From the NCBI GenBank assembly GCA_958299035.1, contig CATQJL010000001.1, positions 15,388,305 through 15,452,304 of the forward strand: a stretch of DNA of 64,000 nt, read 5' to 3'. Positions 23,403-34,422 of the stretch are shown here, one piece after another. The position numbers and the translations under genes were made by a program. Position 1 is the stretch's first letter. Every line of letters begins with the position of its first letter. The notes under the pieces are model-generated. The model was not told the origin of the DNA. It was given only the letters and a program-made list of their open reading frames with translations, and did no database searches. The DNA comes from Cylicocyclus nassatus. Its lineage: Eukaryota; Nematoda; Chromadorea; Rhabditida; Strongylidae.

Positions 23403-24282
23403 CTCTTGTTTTATCGGATACCGGAAAATTTTAATAGAGCACTTATAAAGTGGCTGACCAAAAATGGCAGAAACGCTTGAAAGTTATTCATTTACAAAGG
23501 AATCCGATGTTGTAACGGCAAATCTACTCTTTCAATAAATCTTGGAGTTCCTCGACAGTTTTGTTTGCTATAATATGATATCATGACACATCGAACTTAG
23601 CTTTTTTCGATACTGAGTTGACCCAACCTTAATTCTAGCAAATTAGGCCGTCAAGTACTTTCCACGCAATTCTGGAAGTTTTGAGGAGCACCTCTTCTCA
23701 ATGGAAAGGCCTATCATGTGATTGAACAAAGCAAATCCAAGCCACTTCCTCTATCGAGCCTATGAGCTAAAATACTTTCAATTTCGATTGTGCACTCGCA
23801 TGCATGAAGCTGGTACTGAAAGGATAGGAGGAGCCTATAATATGCAAGTGTATGTTGCAGCATTTGGGAGTTCCAATGCGTTTAGGAAAGTGGAGTTGTG
23901 AGCTCGGTCAAAATCACATATTTTCAATTTTTTGGCCTCCACTTTTGTATATCATCATTCATAACCGCGCTCAATGGTCTTGTTGAGTTCGCTTTTCTCT
24001 ATTCAACGGTGTGCTTGTGACGAATGCCTCACTTTTTATTTCCATAGTGAAACTTTGCCTGAATGCAAAGTAAGACTTTTTTTATTAACTTGACGAGGTG
24101 AAGCCAGCTATACGATATAATAATTGCGCAATTACACTATTTTCAGACGGCCAACTATGGTCAAACGATCTATTTTTTGGGACATTCTCTATAACAATGA
24201 TTTTAGGACATCTTTATTGTGAAAGATTAACTCATAGACAGAAAGTAAAGCAGTCATGATGGATCGATTTGTTGATAACCGA

Positions 24283-24488
24283 TCAGCGAGGATGAATGCG
24301 ACCGCCGCCGTAGCCTCCACCGTATCCTCCACCCCCATAATAAGGTCCACCTGAATAGTGACGCAGAGCATAGCCAATGATACTTCTTCTAGAATTTAGA
24401 TTGCAATAAGCCCACCTCCGAATATACGGCCCTCAACGCCAACAATGAACATAAGAACAACTATTAGGTAATTGAACATTGCAACCAT
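24283..24488 (-). pseudogene. Glycine-rich secreted peptide, unit X copy 2 (1-base deletion)
   Basis: The ATG at 24,488 opens MVAMFNYLIVVLMFIVGVEG, a strong signal peptide, then RIFGGGLIAI and a stop at 24,396. One missing T shifts the frame; beyond it the other frame reads SRRSIIGYALRHYSGG and then a Gly/Tyr-rich tail (PYYGGGGYGGGYGGG), ending at 24,283. A TTTTTTCAG acceptor is 18 bases upstream of the ATG. Of the four copies this one keeps the best tail. The role as a secreted defence or cuticle peptide is inferred from composition. Confidence 0.65.
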
Positions 24489-25791
24489 AATGCTTGAAGG
24501 ACTGAAAAAAGAAATTAGTAAGACAAATTGCACAGCTTCAAATAAAAATAGAGCCTTGTGAGAAGGATTTTGATTTGGCTGATGTACACTGGATTGGCAG
24601 CTGATACATGAATGGCGAGAAAAATTTTTTGGCTCCGAATTCTTTGAAGCAGAAGAATTCATTTTTAGCTATCAATTCCCCTGTTCAAGAACAATAATCA
24701 AGAGCAACTGATTGTTTAATAACAACGTAAAATTGGATTATATGCCAGGAGAAGGAGAAAGAGCGCAAGCCTCAGGAAGTGGAGCACTGAAAGATCATAC
24801 AAGTGCGATGCTATTTAAGTGACCTATGCAATCATTATGCCATTTTGTGATTCCCATCACATCAACAACATTAGAAACCATTTAAAGTGTTCCTTCGCTT
24901 AGCAAAAGCATGTGCATTACGAAATCCTAATCAGGTCCCTCACTGCTTCGAAATGCATTGCCACGCTGAACCTTTTATCCCTATTATAGGCCTAATGCCT
25001 TCGAAAGATAGCTGAAACATATTCCTGCATTAAAAAGTTTACATCAACAATTTGCAGTTTTGCTTTGGTTTTCAGTCTTATGCTTTATCCCTTTTTGGAG
25101 CACAACAAGTTTGTGTTCCTACACAAGAGTAGTTTGGATTTTGAATTTCATGATAAAGTTCTAAATACAACTAAAGAAATATATTACAACTTTAATAAAT
25201 GCAATACAACATACCAAAATACTTCAAAAGCTCGTTCAAGGGCTTCCCTGCAAATTTCTTAGAATGATTATTGACGGGCACTCCAATTTCCATTGGCCAA
25301 CGTCTCATATTTACCTTGCCCAGCTTTGACTAAGTTCTAGAGTCACCTCCGCAACTTCAGACGAGTAAACTCCAGTAACCAGCAGGTAAACCATTACCTA
25401 CCAAACACATGGAAGATTTCGATGGGAATTAAAACTCATTGCTTGCCAAAAATTTATACTGAAAAGTATTAGGTGGTACTAAAAGTAAACTCCATTTCCA
25501 AACAAATTGAGCTGTTCTCGTTCTCCTAATAGACCTAAGGTAACATTCGATAGAACAAAGCAAGGGCGCTTATATATTTTAGGTTGCGGTCATTAATTTG
25601 TCGCATTTTACATCCGTGAAAAAATACAACGAATGCATACAATGAGATTGTATGCGTATATAACATTGTTAGTAAAAGCAAGTAGGAAGTTCGTAATTTT
25701 TTCTTGACTGATTTCCAAGTTTCCTCTTTCTTGAACCTCGGCATTGTTATTGCCGTGTTAATAGGTGAGTAAGCCGACCGAGGTTAGTAGT

Positions 25792-26972
25792 ATACAAGTA
25801 ACTAGTGGCATCGAAGGCTGCTCTAACATCCTCTACCTGACGGTGGAGGAAGCATTTGAAGAAAAAGACTTGTTCGAAACGCTAAGCTGTCACTAATAAA
25901 GATCTATTAGGTTGATGCATAATTCCTGCACCAAAATAGGTAAAGACTGCAATAATCTGGAATAATCCTATATCCCAGATAGGATTCGATATATCAGTGG
26001 ATAAAGCAAACCTAGCTCTACAAGATAGTGCTTGAAGTTCTGCAGCAGCTTTGATCCAAGCGAAGATTGAAACCAGAAACAAAAAAGATCCAAGCGCCCC
26101 AAAAAACCAGGAAAAATTGGAAGTCCTTTCAGAAAAACCCTTCAAAATTCCTAACTTGTTCATGCATTTCATTTCGTATAAGACATTTTTCTATGCAGTT
26201 GCTGTATTATTCTCTCAGCTAAGTTGAGAAAACGAAGCTTTTCACGTTTTTGCCAAATTAGTGCTGAGGTGTTCTAGCACTATCAGTTGTATAGTACATG
26301 CCGTTGGCAGTGAAACTTTAGATTTTCAGCTTTCTAGAACAGCTAGTTCACGAGAAATGAGAATCTAGCTCTCTTTATCCAAATTTTTCTTGCCTAGTTG
26401 CTAAAAGTTCAATATTTCTCGTAAATCAGCTGCTGTTAAAAGCTAAAAATTCACACTCACGCTTCTTACACAACTGTCAGTGCTAGAACATCCCAACATT
26501 GTCTTGAAAAAAAACATAAAAAACTTCAATTCTTCAATTTCTAGCTGAGAGAAATATGGAGCAACTGCTTAGAGAAATGTCTTATACGAAATGACAATGC
26601 ATGAGCAAGTTACGAATTTTGAAGGGTTTTTCTGAAAGGACTTCCAATTTTTTCTTGGTTCTTTGGGGCGCTTGAATCTTCTTCGTTTCTGGTTTCATTC
26701 TTCGCTTGGATCAAAGCCGCTGCAGAACTTCAAGCACTGTCTTGTAGAGCTAGGTTTGCTCTATCTAATGATATGTCGAATCCTATCTGGGACATAGGAT
26801 TATTCCAGATTATTGCAGTCTTTACCTACTTTGGTGCAGGAAATTAATCAACCTAATAGATCTTTATTAGTGGCAACCTAACATTTCGAGACAAGTCTTC
26901 TTCAAAGGCCTCCTCCACCGTCGTCGCGGAGATACTAAGGCGGCGGCCTTCGATGCCACTAGTTACTTGTAT
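25792..26972. mobile_element. Pal-2 (ATACAAGTAACTAGTGGCAT ends) in A
   Basis: ATACAAGTAACTAGTGGCAT at the left is repeated as its complement at the right. Pal-3 is inserted near its centre. The B partner is 39,647-41,440. Confidence 0.75.
25907..26856. mobile_element. Pal-3 mariner-like palindrome in A
   Basis: The ends are TTAGGTTGATGCATAATTCC and CCTAA with TA on both sides (25,905-25,906; 26,857-26,858). The arms are complementary over about 470 bases. It holds CAAACCTAGCTCTACAAGAT, a version of the shared core. Confidence 0.85.
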
Positions 26973-26975
26973 CTA

Positions 26976-29146
26976 TTAGGTTGGTGCAAAAAGAATGGCC
27001 GATTTTCCAAGCCTTTTTTCAGGGCAATTTTTCCCCATCAGTTCTTCTTCTTTACAATAGATGTAGTAAACCGTCGCGATGCTGTTTTCATGCTCTATCT
27101 AACGGTGCTTAAAACGAGCTCTCATCATCATTTCTTGTAAAGTTACTGAGCTTCAAATAACCGCATCCAAATTCAGAATTTCATTGCTTTCACTTTCCGG
27201 CCAGAATTCAAGCGCGTATCAATGGAATTTCTTCGAAAATTTAGCTGTTGTATGTAATTGAAATTGTCTACATTATGCATACTTGACTGTGTTCTTTGAG
27301 GCTATCCAGACTGAGATATCCGCGCCTAAACGTGGGTAGCTGTTGCTTTCATTTTATGACCCATAATTTTCTTCTGAAGAAATCAATCGCCGGAGCTTTG
27401 CTCAATTCTGTAAGCGTAGGGCTAGGACATCCTGTTAGCAGTTTTTGCAAAAACATCCAGCTGTTTAGTACCTAGAAAATCAAAAAATTCTATATTCGGG
27501 ACTTTGAGGCACACTGAAAAAATGTTCAAAAAAGTGAGAAATTTCAAATTTCAATTTTTTTTTCTTTTTCGCAAACATTTCTGTCCAAATTCTTTTTATT
27601 GCTTTTGTACTACTGGCTTGCGGCTACAAGATAGGCTACCATTTATACTAGCAAACTTTGAAAGAAGATATGAATTGACAGAGACAAGGTTCTAGCAAAA
27701 GAACCTTTTTTATTTTTCAATCCGTATTTTTCTGCCCGTTCGTGATATGAGTATAAATAAATGTGCGCTGCATTGCAGAAGGTTTGCTGCTTCTGATAGT
27801 TTTTACCGCATTCGGAAATGTGAATTCTTCCAAAAGTTATAGCACGTCAAAGGGAGAATTCGCAAATCGGCCATTCCTTTTGCACCAACCAGGGCCCGGC
27901 ACGAGGTCGGCGAATGACAAGCTGAAAATCGTTCTGGGGCCAAAAAGCAAAGGGGAAATCGTTTTTGCGGGGTCCGGGGCAGAGCCCCGGAAAAATTCGG
28001 TAGTTCATGCTCGCTACTTATCTTGACATGTTATGTGCCTCAACAGGCGAACACTGGAGTTCGCGCGCGTCAAACCGCGCCGTCGCTAAGTGCCGCACGC
28101 GCGACGTCGCCCAAGCGATGCTATTTGTAACTGCATACATGACTAGTTCTCAATGTGTGTGTAACGATATGGCACCAAATTTTGTGTGCGAACGAACAGA
28201 GGCTAGTGGAAACATAGTATGAAAAATTATGAAAAACTTATGTGAACGGAACGACTAATTAGCATTTTTTCCGAGAATTTCGCAAAACTGGTAAATGAAA
28301 ATGTGAATTTAAACGGCTCGTTTGGAAAGCGCAGATGAACGATATGGTATAAAACTTGGTGAGTACATGCACACGGGCTTGCAGGACTTAACTGAGGAGT
28401 TTCATTGAGAAATTATGTGACTGAAGGTTGTGGCAAACTTTTTTCTGGAAATTTTGCGCTACCAAAGAAATGGAAAAATGGCTCGTTTGCAACGCAGAGG
28501 TAACGAAATCGCGCGGGCTTCGGTGTGTATATGCGCAATAGGACTAAGTAATAAAGTATGAAATATTATGAAAAACTTATGTGAATGAAGAGTTTCCTTA
28601 ACTTATTTCCAAATTAGGTCGGCATTTGCCGACCTAATTCCCACCTGAGGTCGGCAAAACTCTCAATTCACATAATTTTCTCAAAATTTTTACATAAATC
28701 TGTTGTACACCTAAAGTTTACTACATGGTGAAATTTTGGTTCCGAAACTCCTCCTCTTGTCCTTGTTGGAGCCCAAAATGGCATCAGCAGCCCAGCTTTC
28801 TAAGATAGAAAGGGCGCCCCAGTCAATCGATACGCGCGGGAACGGCGTCTCTCATTCCTATGACTGCGTTTCTTTGATATTTTCTCATTCCCTAATCCTT
28901 TTTACTGCTTATTTTTCTTCCTGTTTCCTATCATGGTACAGCAATTTGAGTAATATGAGGAATTTGAGCAATTTGGGCGCTTTTGAGCGCTTTTAGGCGA
29001 AGTGTGGCCGGTAATCTCGTCGCACAAGCACAAAACGTCATTTTTGGGCTCAAGGGAGTATTCGTAAAACTTACTGGGATCAAAGGGGTATTCGTTTTGG
29101 AAAACCCCGTTTGCCCACCTTGTGCCGGGCCCTGGCACCAACCTAA
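26976..29146. mobile_element. Pal-4 mariner-like element in A, split by an hAT
   Basis: The ends are TTAGGTTGGTGCAAAAAGAA and GCACCAACCTAA with TA at 26,974-26,975 and 29,147-29,148. The hAT at 27,890-29,134 sits 12 bases from its right end. Related copies are 41,444-42,357 and 48,546-49,467. Confidence 0.85.
27890..29134. mobile_element. hAT-type element with exact 8-base duplication
   Basis: Ends CAGGGCCCGGCAC and GTGCCGGGCCCTG are flanked by GCACCAAC at 27,882-27,889 and 29,135-29,142. The B partner at 42,346 has a single GCACCAAC, the empty site. CA...TG ends and an 8-base duplication define hAT. It is longer than its 231-base relative at 59,795; the extra interior includes GGTCGGCATTTGCCGACC and GC-rich segments with no recognised gene. 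Confidence 0.92.
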
Positions 29147-29445
29147 TACTAACCTCGGTCGGCTTACTCACCTACTAGCACATTATACTAACAATCTCGA
29201 GGTTCAAGAAAGAGGAAACTTGGAAATCAATTGAGAAAAAATTACGAACTTCCTACTTGCTCTTACTAGCAATGTTATATACGCATACAACCTCATTGTA
29301 TGCATTCGTTGTATTTTTTCACCGACGTAAAATGCGAAAAATTAATGACCGCAACCTAAAATATAGGGGCGCCTTAGTTTCATTTATATAGCTGTTTATA
29401 CAAATCCTTGGAAATATACCTTGAAAGTATAGTTTCTGTATGTGT

Positions 29446-30444
29446 TGCACAATATTACTTCTTCAGCCATCGTCCGGCTGTCTTACAGTAACCCAAACTT
29501 GGCGTAAAGTATGTTCACTGCACAAGTCACGCATTCGACGCCTCCCTTCAAGGGGTCAGCCACACTATTCCAGGAGATGATGCCCGCGATTTCTGTAAGT
29601 CATGCAATTCCTGTGTTTCCTTGACTTCCGATGTGCCGCACTACGGGGCGTTTTACGAACTTCAGTCACAGGAATCGCAGGAATCACAGGATTAAGGCCT
29701 CAGAGCTGTCGTCCTTGGCTATTCAACCGGCAAGCATGAAGCTGCTGCAATGATGACTTTCATACCAAGAAAGTGTGTGAAAGCGCGTTTTAAGGGGGAT
29801 TCTAATGTTTGATCACATTTGCACGCACGATATTTTGTTTAGAACAGAGTTAGTCGAAGGCTTTCGATTAGCTCTCCGAATCACATGTTTTGAAGCCTTT
29901 CCTGCATAGTTCTTTTTTGAATTTCATGACGTCCGGTGTCGTACATTACATATCTACGTATTGTATGCATGTGCATAATATGTTTACCCCTGCATGGGAT
30001 TTGTTCGGTATGAACTTCAGCTGACTTAAAGGTGGATTTTGTTCTGGAGACCCTTTTGTTGAGAGGAGATAATGGCAAGGTTGTTGTACAAGACCCTTTC
30101 GATTCGATACAAGATTCGTGCTTTTGAAACTTACCCTAATGATTTCCAGTTTTTCCGTCCAACTCAGTACGATGAGAACGTACATTTAAACAAGAAACAA
30201 GAAGTCATCGGATGAGAAAGCCTCTTCTACGAACACCAGCAAATGTTTGCTGTATTCCCACAGTAGTGTGAACTTTAGATGATTAGGGGAATTCAGCTCC
30301 ACTTTTGCTCAGCACCATAGGCTCAGTGAACCATATTCTGTGAAATGCTCACTAGTAGAAAACGTTCAACCTACACGACAGAACTGCAAAAAGATCACCA
30401 AAGAAGGATAACTGTGCACTGCACAATGGTCATGGCTCAACATC
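29446..30444. other. Unassigned unique sequence
   Basis: It lies between duplication A and the 246-base tandem array. Short open frames exist on both strands, but none has exon-like borders or a recognisable product. Confidence 0.4.
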
Positions 30445-31070
30445 GAGCAAAAGTAGGCACTTGACAAAATCGTAAAATCCTATTTTTGTTGACGTGAATT
30501 ATAGTGTGTGGTGTACGCAATCACACTGACACGTAGTGACGCAAAGTTGTAGGCACGATTTGAAACTCTATTGAAGTACTTTTGAAATACTATTTATGTG
30601 TATTTGCCCACGTTAGGCCATCGCGATTGAACATTTGAAAACAACAAAGTTCACCATGATAGCTAACAACAATTCAATGGAGGAATAACGAGCAAAAGTA
30701 GGCCATTCGACAAAATCATAAAATCTTATTTTTGTTGACGTGAATTATAGTGTGTAGTGTACGCAATCACACTGACGCGAAATGACGCAAAGTTGTACGC
30801 ACGATTTGAAACTCCATTGAAATACTTTTGCAATGCTATTCATGTGCATTTGCCCACGCCAGGCGATCGCGATTGAACACACAAGAACAACAAAGTTCAC
30901 CACGACAGCCAACAACCATTCAATGGAGGAATATTGAGCAAAAGTAGGCCATGTGTCAAAATCACAAAATCTCATTTTTGTTGACGTGAATCATAGCGTG
31001 TGGTGTACGCAATCACACAGACGCGAAACGACGCAGAGTTGTACGCATGTTTTGAAGCATTTTTGAAACT
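30445..31070 (+). repeat. 246-base tandem repeat, about 2.5 copies
   Basis: Units start GAGCAAAAGTAGGC at 30,445, 30,690 and 30,936 (periods 245 and 246). Each contains TTTTTGTTGACGTGAAT and GTACGCAATCACAC. The last unit is partial. Differences between units are scattered, so the array is not freshly duplicated. Confidence 0.92.
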
Positions 31071-32042
31071 GCAAGCTAGATATCTTTACTGAAACACAAT
31101 CCAAGCATTTCATTTGTCCTCATCAGGTCATTAAAGGTAAAATAAGAAAAAATGGCATGCGTAATAGCGAAGCATGACCAAGGCAATGACTAATGCACTA
31201 GTGCTGCAAGTCCAGAATCCTAGAAGTATATACGTTACGTAAACAATATACCATCATATACCATATCTATTTTATCTATGTTATATAGACCTGTCTTTTA
31301 TCTATGTTTTATCTGTGTGTCCAGTGGATACCAAGAAACTCCTACACTATGCCAACTCTTAAATTACACTTTAATTATCACATTAATGCTCTGCAGCCGA
31401 TTCTCTCGTAGTGCCTACTCTCTAAAAGAGAGTCAGATCCACCAAGCGAACAAAATAGTTATACAAATGCCAAAACTCTGTAGTCATTAGCCCTTGACAA
31501 CGTTTGGTTTATGTTTTTGTTTTACGCATCGTATATTCGAACACTCATCCTCTAGCAGTTTTTCTCTTGTTCAGTAGGTACCGAAAATAAAGCATTGACA
31601 TGAACTTGCGTAGCTTCTTAGCTATCTGTCAAATAAATGTCTAGTATGTAAGTATAATTACAACAAAAGCGCAAGCTCTAAAGCCAGTGAATTGCACACG
31701 ATGTGGCTAGTGAAACGTAAACACTGGAGCTAGTTTGGTTATCAAACGTCACTGTCATAGTATCTAAACTCCAATGCTATCTATCTTTTTTTTTGGATCA
31801 ATGTAAACCACTACGACAACTATCACGATTCTTATCCCTGGGATTACTCCCTATTTGTGAATAGATCCAGAAAACTTATGTCCAAACTAGCTCTACACTT
31901 AACCTAGTAACTGTCAGCCATCTAAGTATTTTGAACAATGTGCCTATTCACCTACGCATGAACCCATGTCACCTTATTCCCTTAGCTCTACACTTTAAGT
32001 AGTGTTTGTAATTACATAACCTCCAACTGTTTGTATTTACAG
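31071..32042. other. Unassigned; possible intron upstream of the 32-kb exons
   Basis: AT-rich, with no repeat termini. It ends in GTATTTACAG, a good acceptor for the exon at 32,043, so at least its right part is probably intronic. Confidence 0.4.
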
Positions 32043-32490
32043 GGCAGTGGCTATCCATTGGACGTGTGCTGACCCAGAAGGAAAAAACTGATTATGTTAT
32101 GGCATGTGCTTTGAAAGGAGTTATTGTTGCCGAGTTACAAGCACGTAAACGGGTTGATCCCCACTATCCCGTGCCATTTATACTTGTCTGTAAAAGAACC
32201 ATAAGGCTAAGAATCGAAAAACAAGTAAGTATTGAAATTTTCTTTATTGTGAGGTAAAATATCGATGTTCAGTACTACACCATCGAAGAAGCCGCCTCCC
32301 GTTACTCCATATCTACCGAAGCTATACTTCAAGAAAAGCAACGTCATAACGAAACTCTACATTCTGATGCAAGAAGTACTAAGCGTCCGATGTTGGCCCA
32401 AGCGGCCCAAATGCCAAGGTTTCTAAGCACTAATTTCATTTATTCGGCTAACGTTTCGGCGCAGTCGCCTTCGTCAGAGCCTATAAAGTG
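32043..32490 (+). CDS. Unrecognised gene, last two exons (partial, chimeric end)
   Basis: Exon 32,043-32,224 follows GTATTTACAG and ends CAA before GTAAGT. A 48-base intron ends in GATGTTCAG, and exon two starts at 32,273 in frame. The joined peptide includes GQWLSIGRVLTQKEKTDY, ELQARKRVDPHYPVPFILV, YYTIEEAASRYSISTEAIL and AQAAQMPR. From about 32,425 the frame runs into the end of a Penelope-like element on the opposite strand and stops at 32,488-32,490, so the last 20-odd residues (FIYSANVSAQSPSSEPIK) are element-derived. Both splice sites and the continuous frame argue for a real gene. I do not recognise the family. Upstream exons are not identified. Confidence 0.45.
32446..32481 (-). ncRNA. 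Hammerhead ribozyme core in the Penelope-like element
   Basis: Minus-strand order: GGCU, CUGACGA, A, GGCG-ACUG-CGCC hairpin (helix II), GAAAC, GUU, AGCC. GGCU pairs with AGCC (helix I, 4 bp). Helix III is reduced to the self-complementary ACGU, so cleavage after GUU would need a dimer or a tandem copy. Small hammerheads are known in Penelope-like elements; I see all core bases here. Confidence 0.75.
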
Positions 32491-32674
32491 AGGAACATTG
32501 AGAATTAACCTCTCAAACATCTCATCACATGCAGGAAGAGTCCAAAAAGTTGAAAAGACTCCCGCTAAGGTCCAGAACTATCAGCTCACCTTTTGCTATT
32601 AGATAAGGACGAACCACTGCTGGCTGGAATGCGCTGGCAATGAATGAGGCAAGTCTCTGGAGGCTACGTATAGA

Positions 32675-33090
32675 TCAAAACCTGCATAACTCCAGTAATG
32701 GCGCGAGCTCGGTTGTTACGGCGGTGCATTCTTCCTTTTTGTTCATTTTGAGATTTCTGGATAGTATCCAGCACGCCTCGAGGGTCTTTCGTGCGGACAC
32801 CTCAGTCTCCCGTGACAGAATGCTAATGAAAACCTCGAATTCTGTGTCTTGGTGGCATAACCTGCGATGTGTGCCCAAGGGGGTTGATAACCTTGATCTT
32901 CGCAACCCGTCCAAGTGCTCCTTGATCCTGACGCATAGTGGCCTTCCCTCTCTCCTACATATTCCTCCCCGCATAGTTTACAAGTGATGAGGTAAACCGT
33001 ACCAGAGCACATGCAATCGCCGCTACGATTTGTTGCGCAGATTATGCAATCACGGGTGCTACAAGTTTGATCATATGCTCTGTTGCGCAC
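32675..33090 (-). pseudogene. GIY-YIG endonuclease domain of the Penelope-like element
   Basis: A CxxC-type cysteine cluster (TCSTRDCIICATNRSGDC) precedes GTVYLITCKLCGEEYVGE, the GIY...YVG strand pair. After a frame change follow GRPLCVRIKEHL (catalytic Arg region) and TLEACWI with the conserved Glu. Penelope-like elements use this domain to nick target DNA. Confidence 0.82.
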
Positions 33091-33900
33091 TAGACGTTGT
33101 TTGAGATTAGGGAGAGGAATCTCAACGACTCTGAGTGAGTCTTGCAGTCCGATTTTCGCACGCAGGCCCTAATGACCTTACTCAACTCCTCCGAAATAAA
33201 GGGGAGGCAGAATGTTACCTTGCTACTATCATCGCCAGGTGATCTGTTGATGTGGCTCGCTCGCGCCCTTCTGCATGGGTATCCGTTAGCCTGCGCTACC
33301 TGTAGTGCCTTACCAAGTGAAGCGGCTTTAAGGTCATCGTCCGATGACACCGTCCTAGCTGTGCGAAGCATATTCTCGATCACGCTGCGTTTGGTACGAA
33401 TGGGGTGCGCCGAGGAGTAATGTACTAGAATATTCTTACTGGTTGGCTTCCTGTACCACCTGGTCCTACACTCCCCTTTCCTCAAGCATATCTGAATGTT
33501 GAGGAATGGAAGTCAACCCTCCTTTGGTGTTTCCCTGGTGAATCGGATATCAGCTGATTGCCTGTTGAGCAGGTCAAAGCACGTGTCCATTACCGTTTGA
33601 GTCGGACAAACGATGAGGCAATCATCAATGTAACGGTAGTAGAGAGTAGGACTGCGGCTGAGTACTGGCTTTTCTACTTTGGACATGAAGCATACAGCTA
33701 TCGCAGGAGCCAGACGCTGCTCCATAGCAAGTCCCCTGATCTGCCTGAAGTATTGCCTTGACCAGCGAAATATCGAACAGTCTAGGCAACCTTCTAATAG
33801 CGTCATGACCTGCTGGATAGTAAATCCATACAAGCTGATAAGATCTGCTACTGCTGTGCGAAATCTGGTGTTATTTTATAAACTGCGGATTTTCTTATGA
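33090..33900 (-). pseudogene. Reverse transcriptase, C-terminal half (Penelope type)
   Basis: Motif B reads GLAMEQRLAP (normally GLAMGQRLAP) and motif C is YRYIDD, the catalytic Asp pair. Downstream, in a second frame, come RTRWYRKPTSKNILVHYSSAH and the palm-to-thumb region through SHINRSPGDDSSKV. The frame changes between 33,513 and 33,485. Such proteins copy element RNA at chromosomal nicks; this one cannot be made intact. Confidence 0.85.
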
Positions 33901-34020
33901 TTTTATATATGGTAGCAAAAAAATGAGAAAGAGGGGGGGTCGTATCTGCGCCTGATCTAAAATTTCTCCGGAGCTACTGAAGCTTGTTAGCTGCAAACTT
34001 GCTGTAGGAGGCCATCTCTC

Positions 34021-34163
34021 TTGTTTTTATCGTAAGAATTTGAGGTTGTTTCATAAACTCTCTAGTAAGTCACAAAATTTGAGCTCAAAAATCCCAGTTT
34101 TTGCTTTTTAGGATCGCATCTAAATTTGCGAGAGCCTGAAATTCTTACGATAAAAACAAGTTC
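34021..34163. mobile_element. Short MITE (CTTGTTTTTATCGTAAGAAT ends)
   Basis: CTTGTTTTTATCGTAAGAAT on the left is matched by its complement at the right end, 143 bases in all. It abuts the left border of duplication B and has no counterpart left of A. Confidence 0.75.
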
Positions 34164-34422
34164 AGTTCAAATGAACCTTTCAAAAAACAGAATTAGATGA
34201 AAATCATGGGCTGAAGATTTTGACGATTATTCGACGATCATGAAGGGACTCGGAACAGATTATGACTGCTGAAAAGAGGAATATCATCGAACAATGTTCA
34301 AGGCACTCGTCTATCATTACTCTAAGTGCTAGGGTAGGTCTGAGAACCGAAGTAATAAAACTTTTGTACCAACCCAATGCAGGATTTACTACATCCAAAC
34401 CATTCTTCAAGTGGATGCCTAA

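Larger units (their letters stand above)
22745..25468. repeat. Unit X copy 2 (inside A)
   Basis: It holds a conserved 82-codon plus-strand frame (22,748-22,996, starting MAFNTYSPFHQALFDLFSMA) just after a TTTCAG, an old hAT relic and, at its right, the glycine-rich peptide gene on the minus strand. The 82-codon frame is also open in copy 3 but not in copy 1; I do not recognise it and give it little weight as a gene. Confidence 0.8.
20378..29445. repeat. Segmental duplication A (partner B, 34,170-42,655)
   Basis: It aligns along its whole length with B, with only a few differences per 100 bases where I compared by eye. The offset grows from about 13,790 to 14,466, which the B-only inserts at 40,324 and 40,997 account for. 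A alone has the 1,245-base hAT at 27,890. It contains a TTAA-target MITE, hairpins, unit X copy 2 and a nest of palindromes. Confidence 0.9.
25469..29445. mobile_element. Pal-1, outer palindromic element of the nest in A
   Basis: The left end is TTAGGTGGTACTAAAAGTAA with TA before it. Its arms are recognisable by TTAGGTTGCGGTCATTAATT at 25,579 and the complement ending at 29,359. Everything between about 25,792 and 29,146 is later insertions. The right end with CCTAA is not visible before the duplication border. Confidence 0.7.
32425..33900 (-). mobile_element. Penelope-like retroelement, 5'-truncated and frameshifted
   Basis: Read on the minus strand: reverse transcriptase (33,900-33,090), then a GIY-YIG endonuclease (33,090-32,675), then a short 3' region with a hammerhead-like core. 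RT plus GIY-YIG in that order defines Penelope-like elements. The N-terminal RT half is missing where homology ends near 33,900. At least two frame breaks (between 33,513 and 33,485, and near 32,970) make it inactive. Confidence 0.88.

Noticed and set aside
25882..26172. A 96-codon frame conserved in three places (also 39,737 and 40,649)
   Set aside because: All three lie in the arms of the Pal-3 palindrome; conservation reflects copy number, not coding.
27750..27775. TATA-like GTATAAATAAATG as a promoter
   Set aside because: It lies inside a palindromic transposon and no gene follows.
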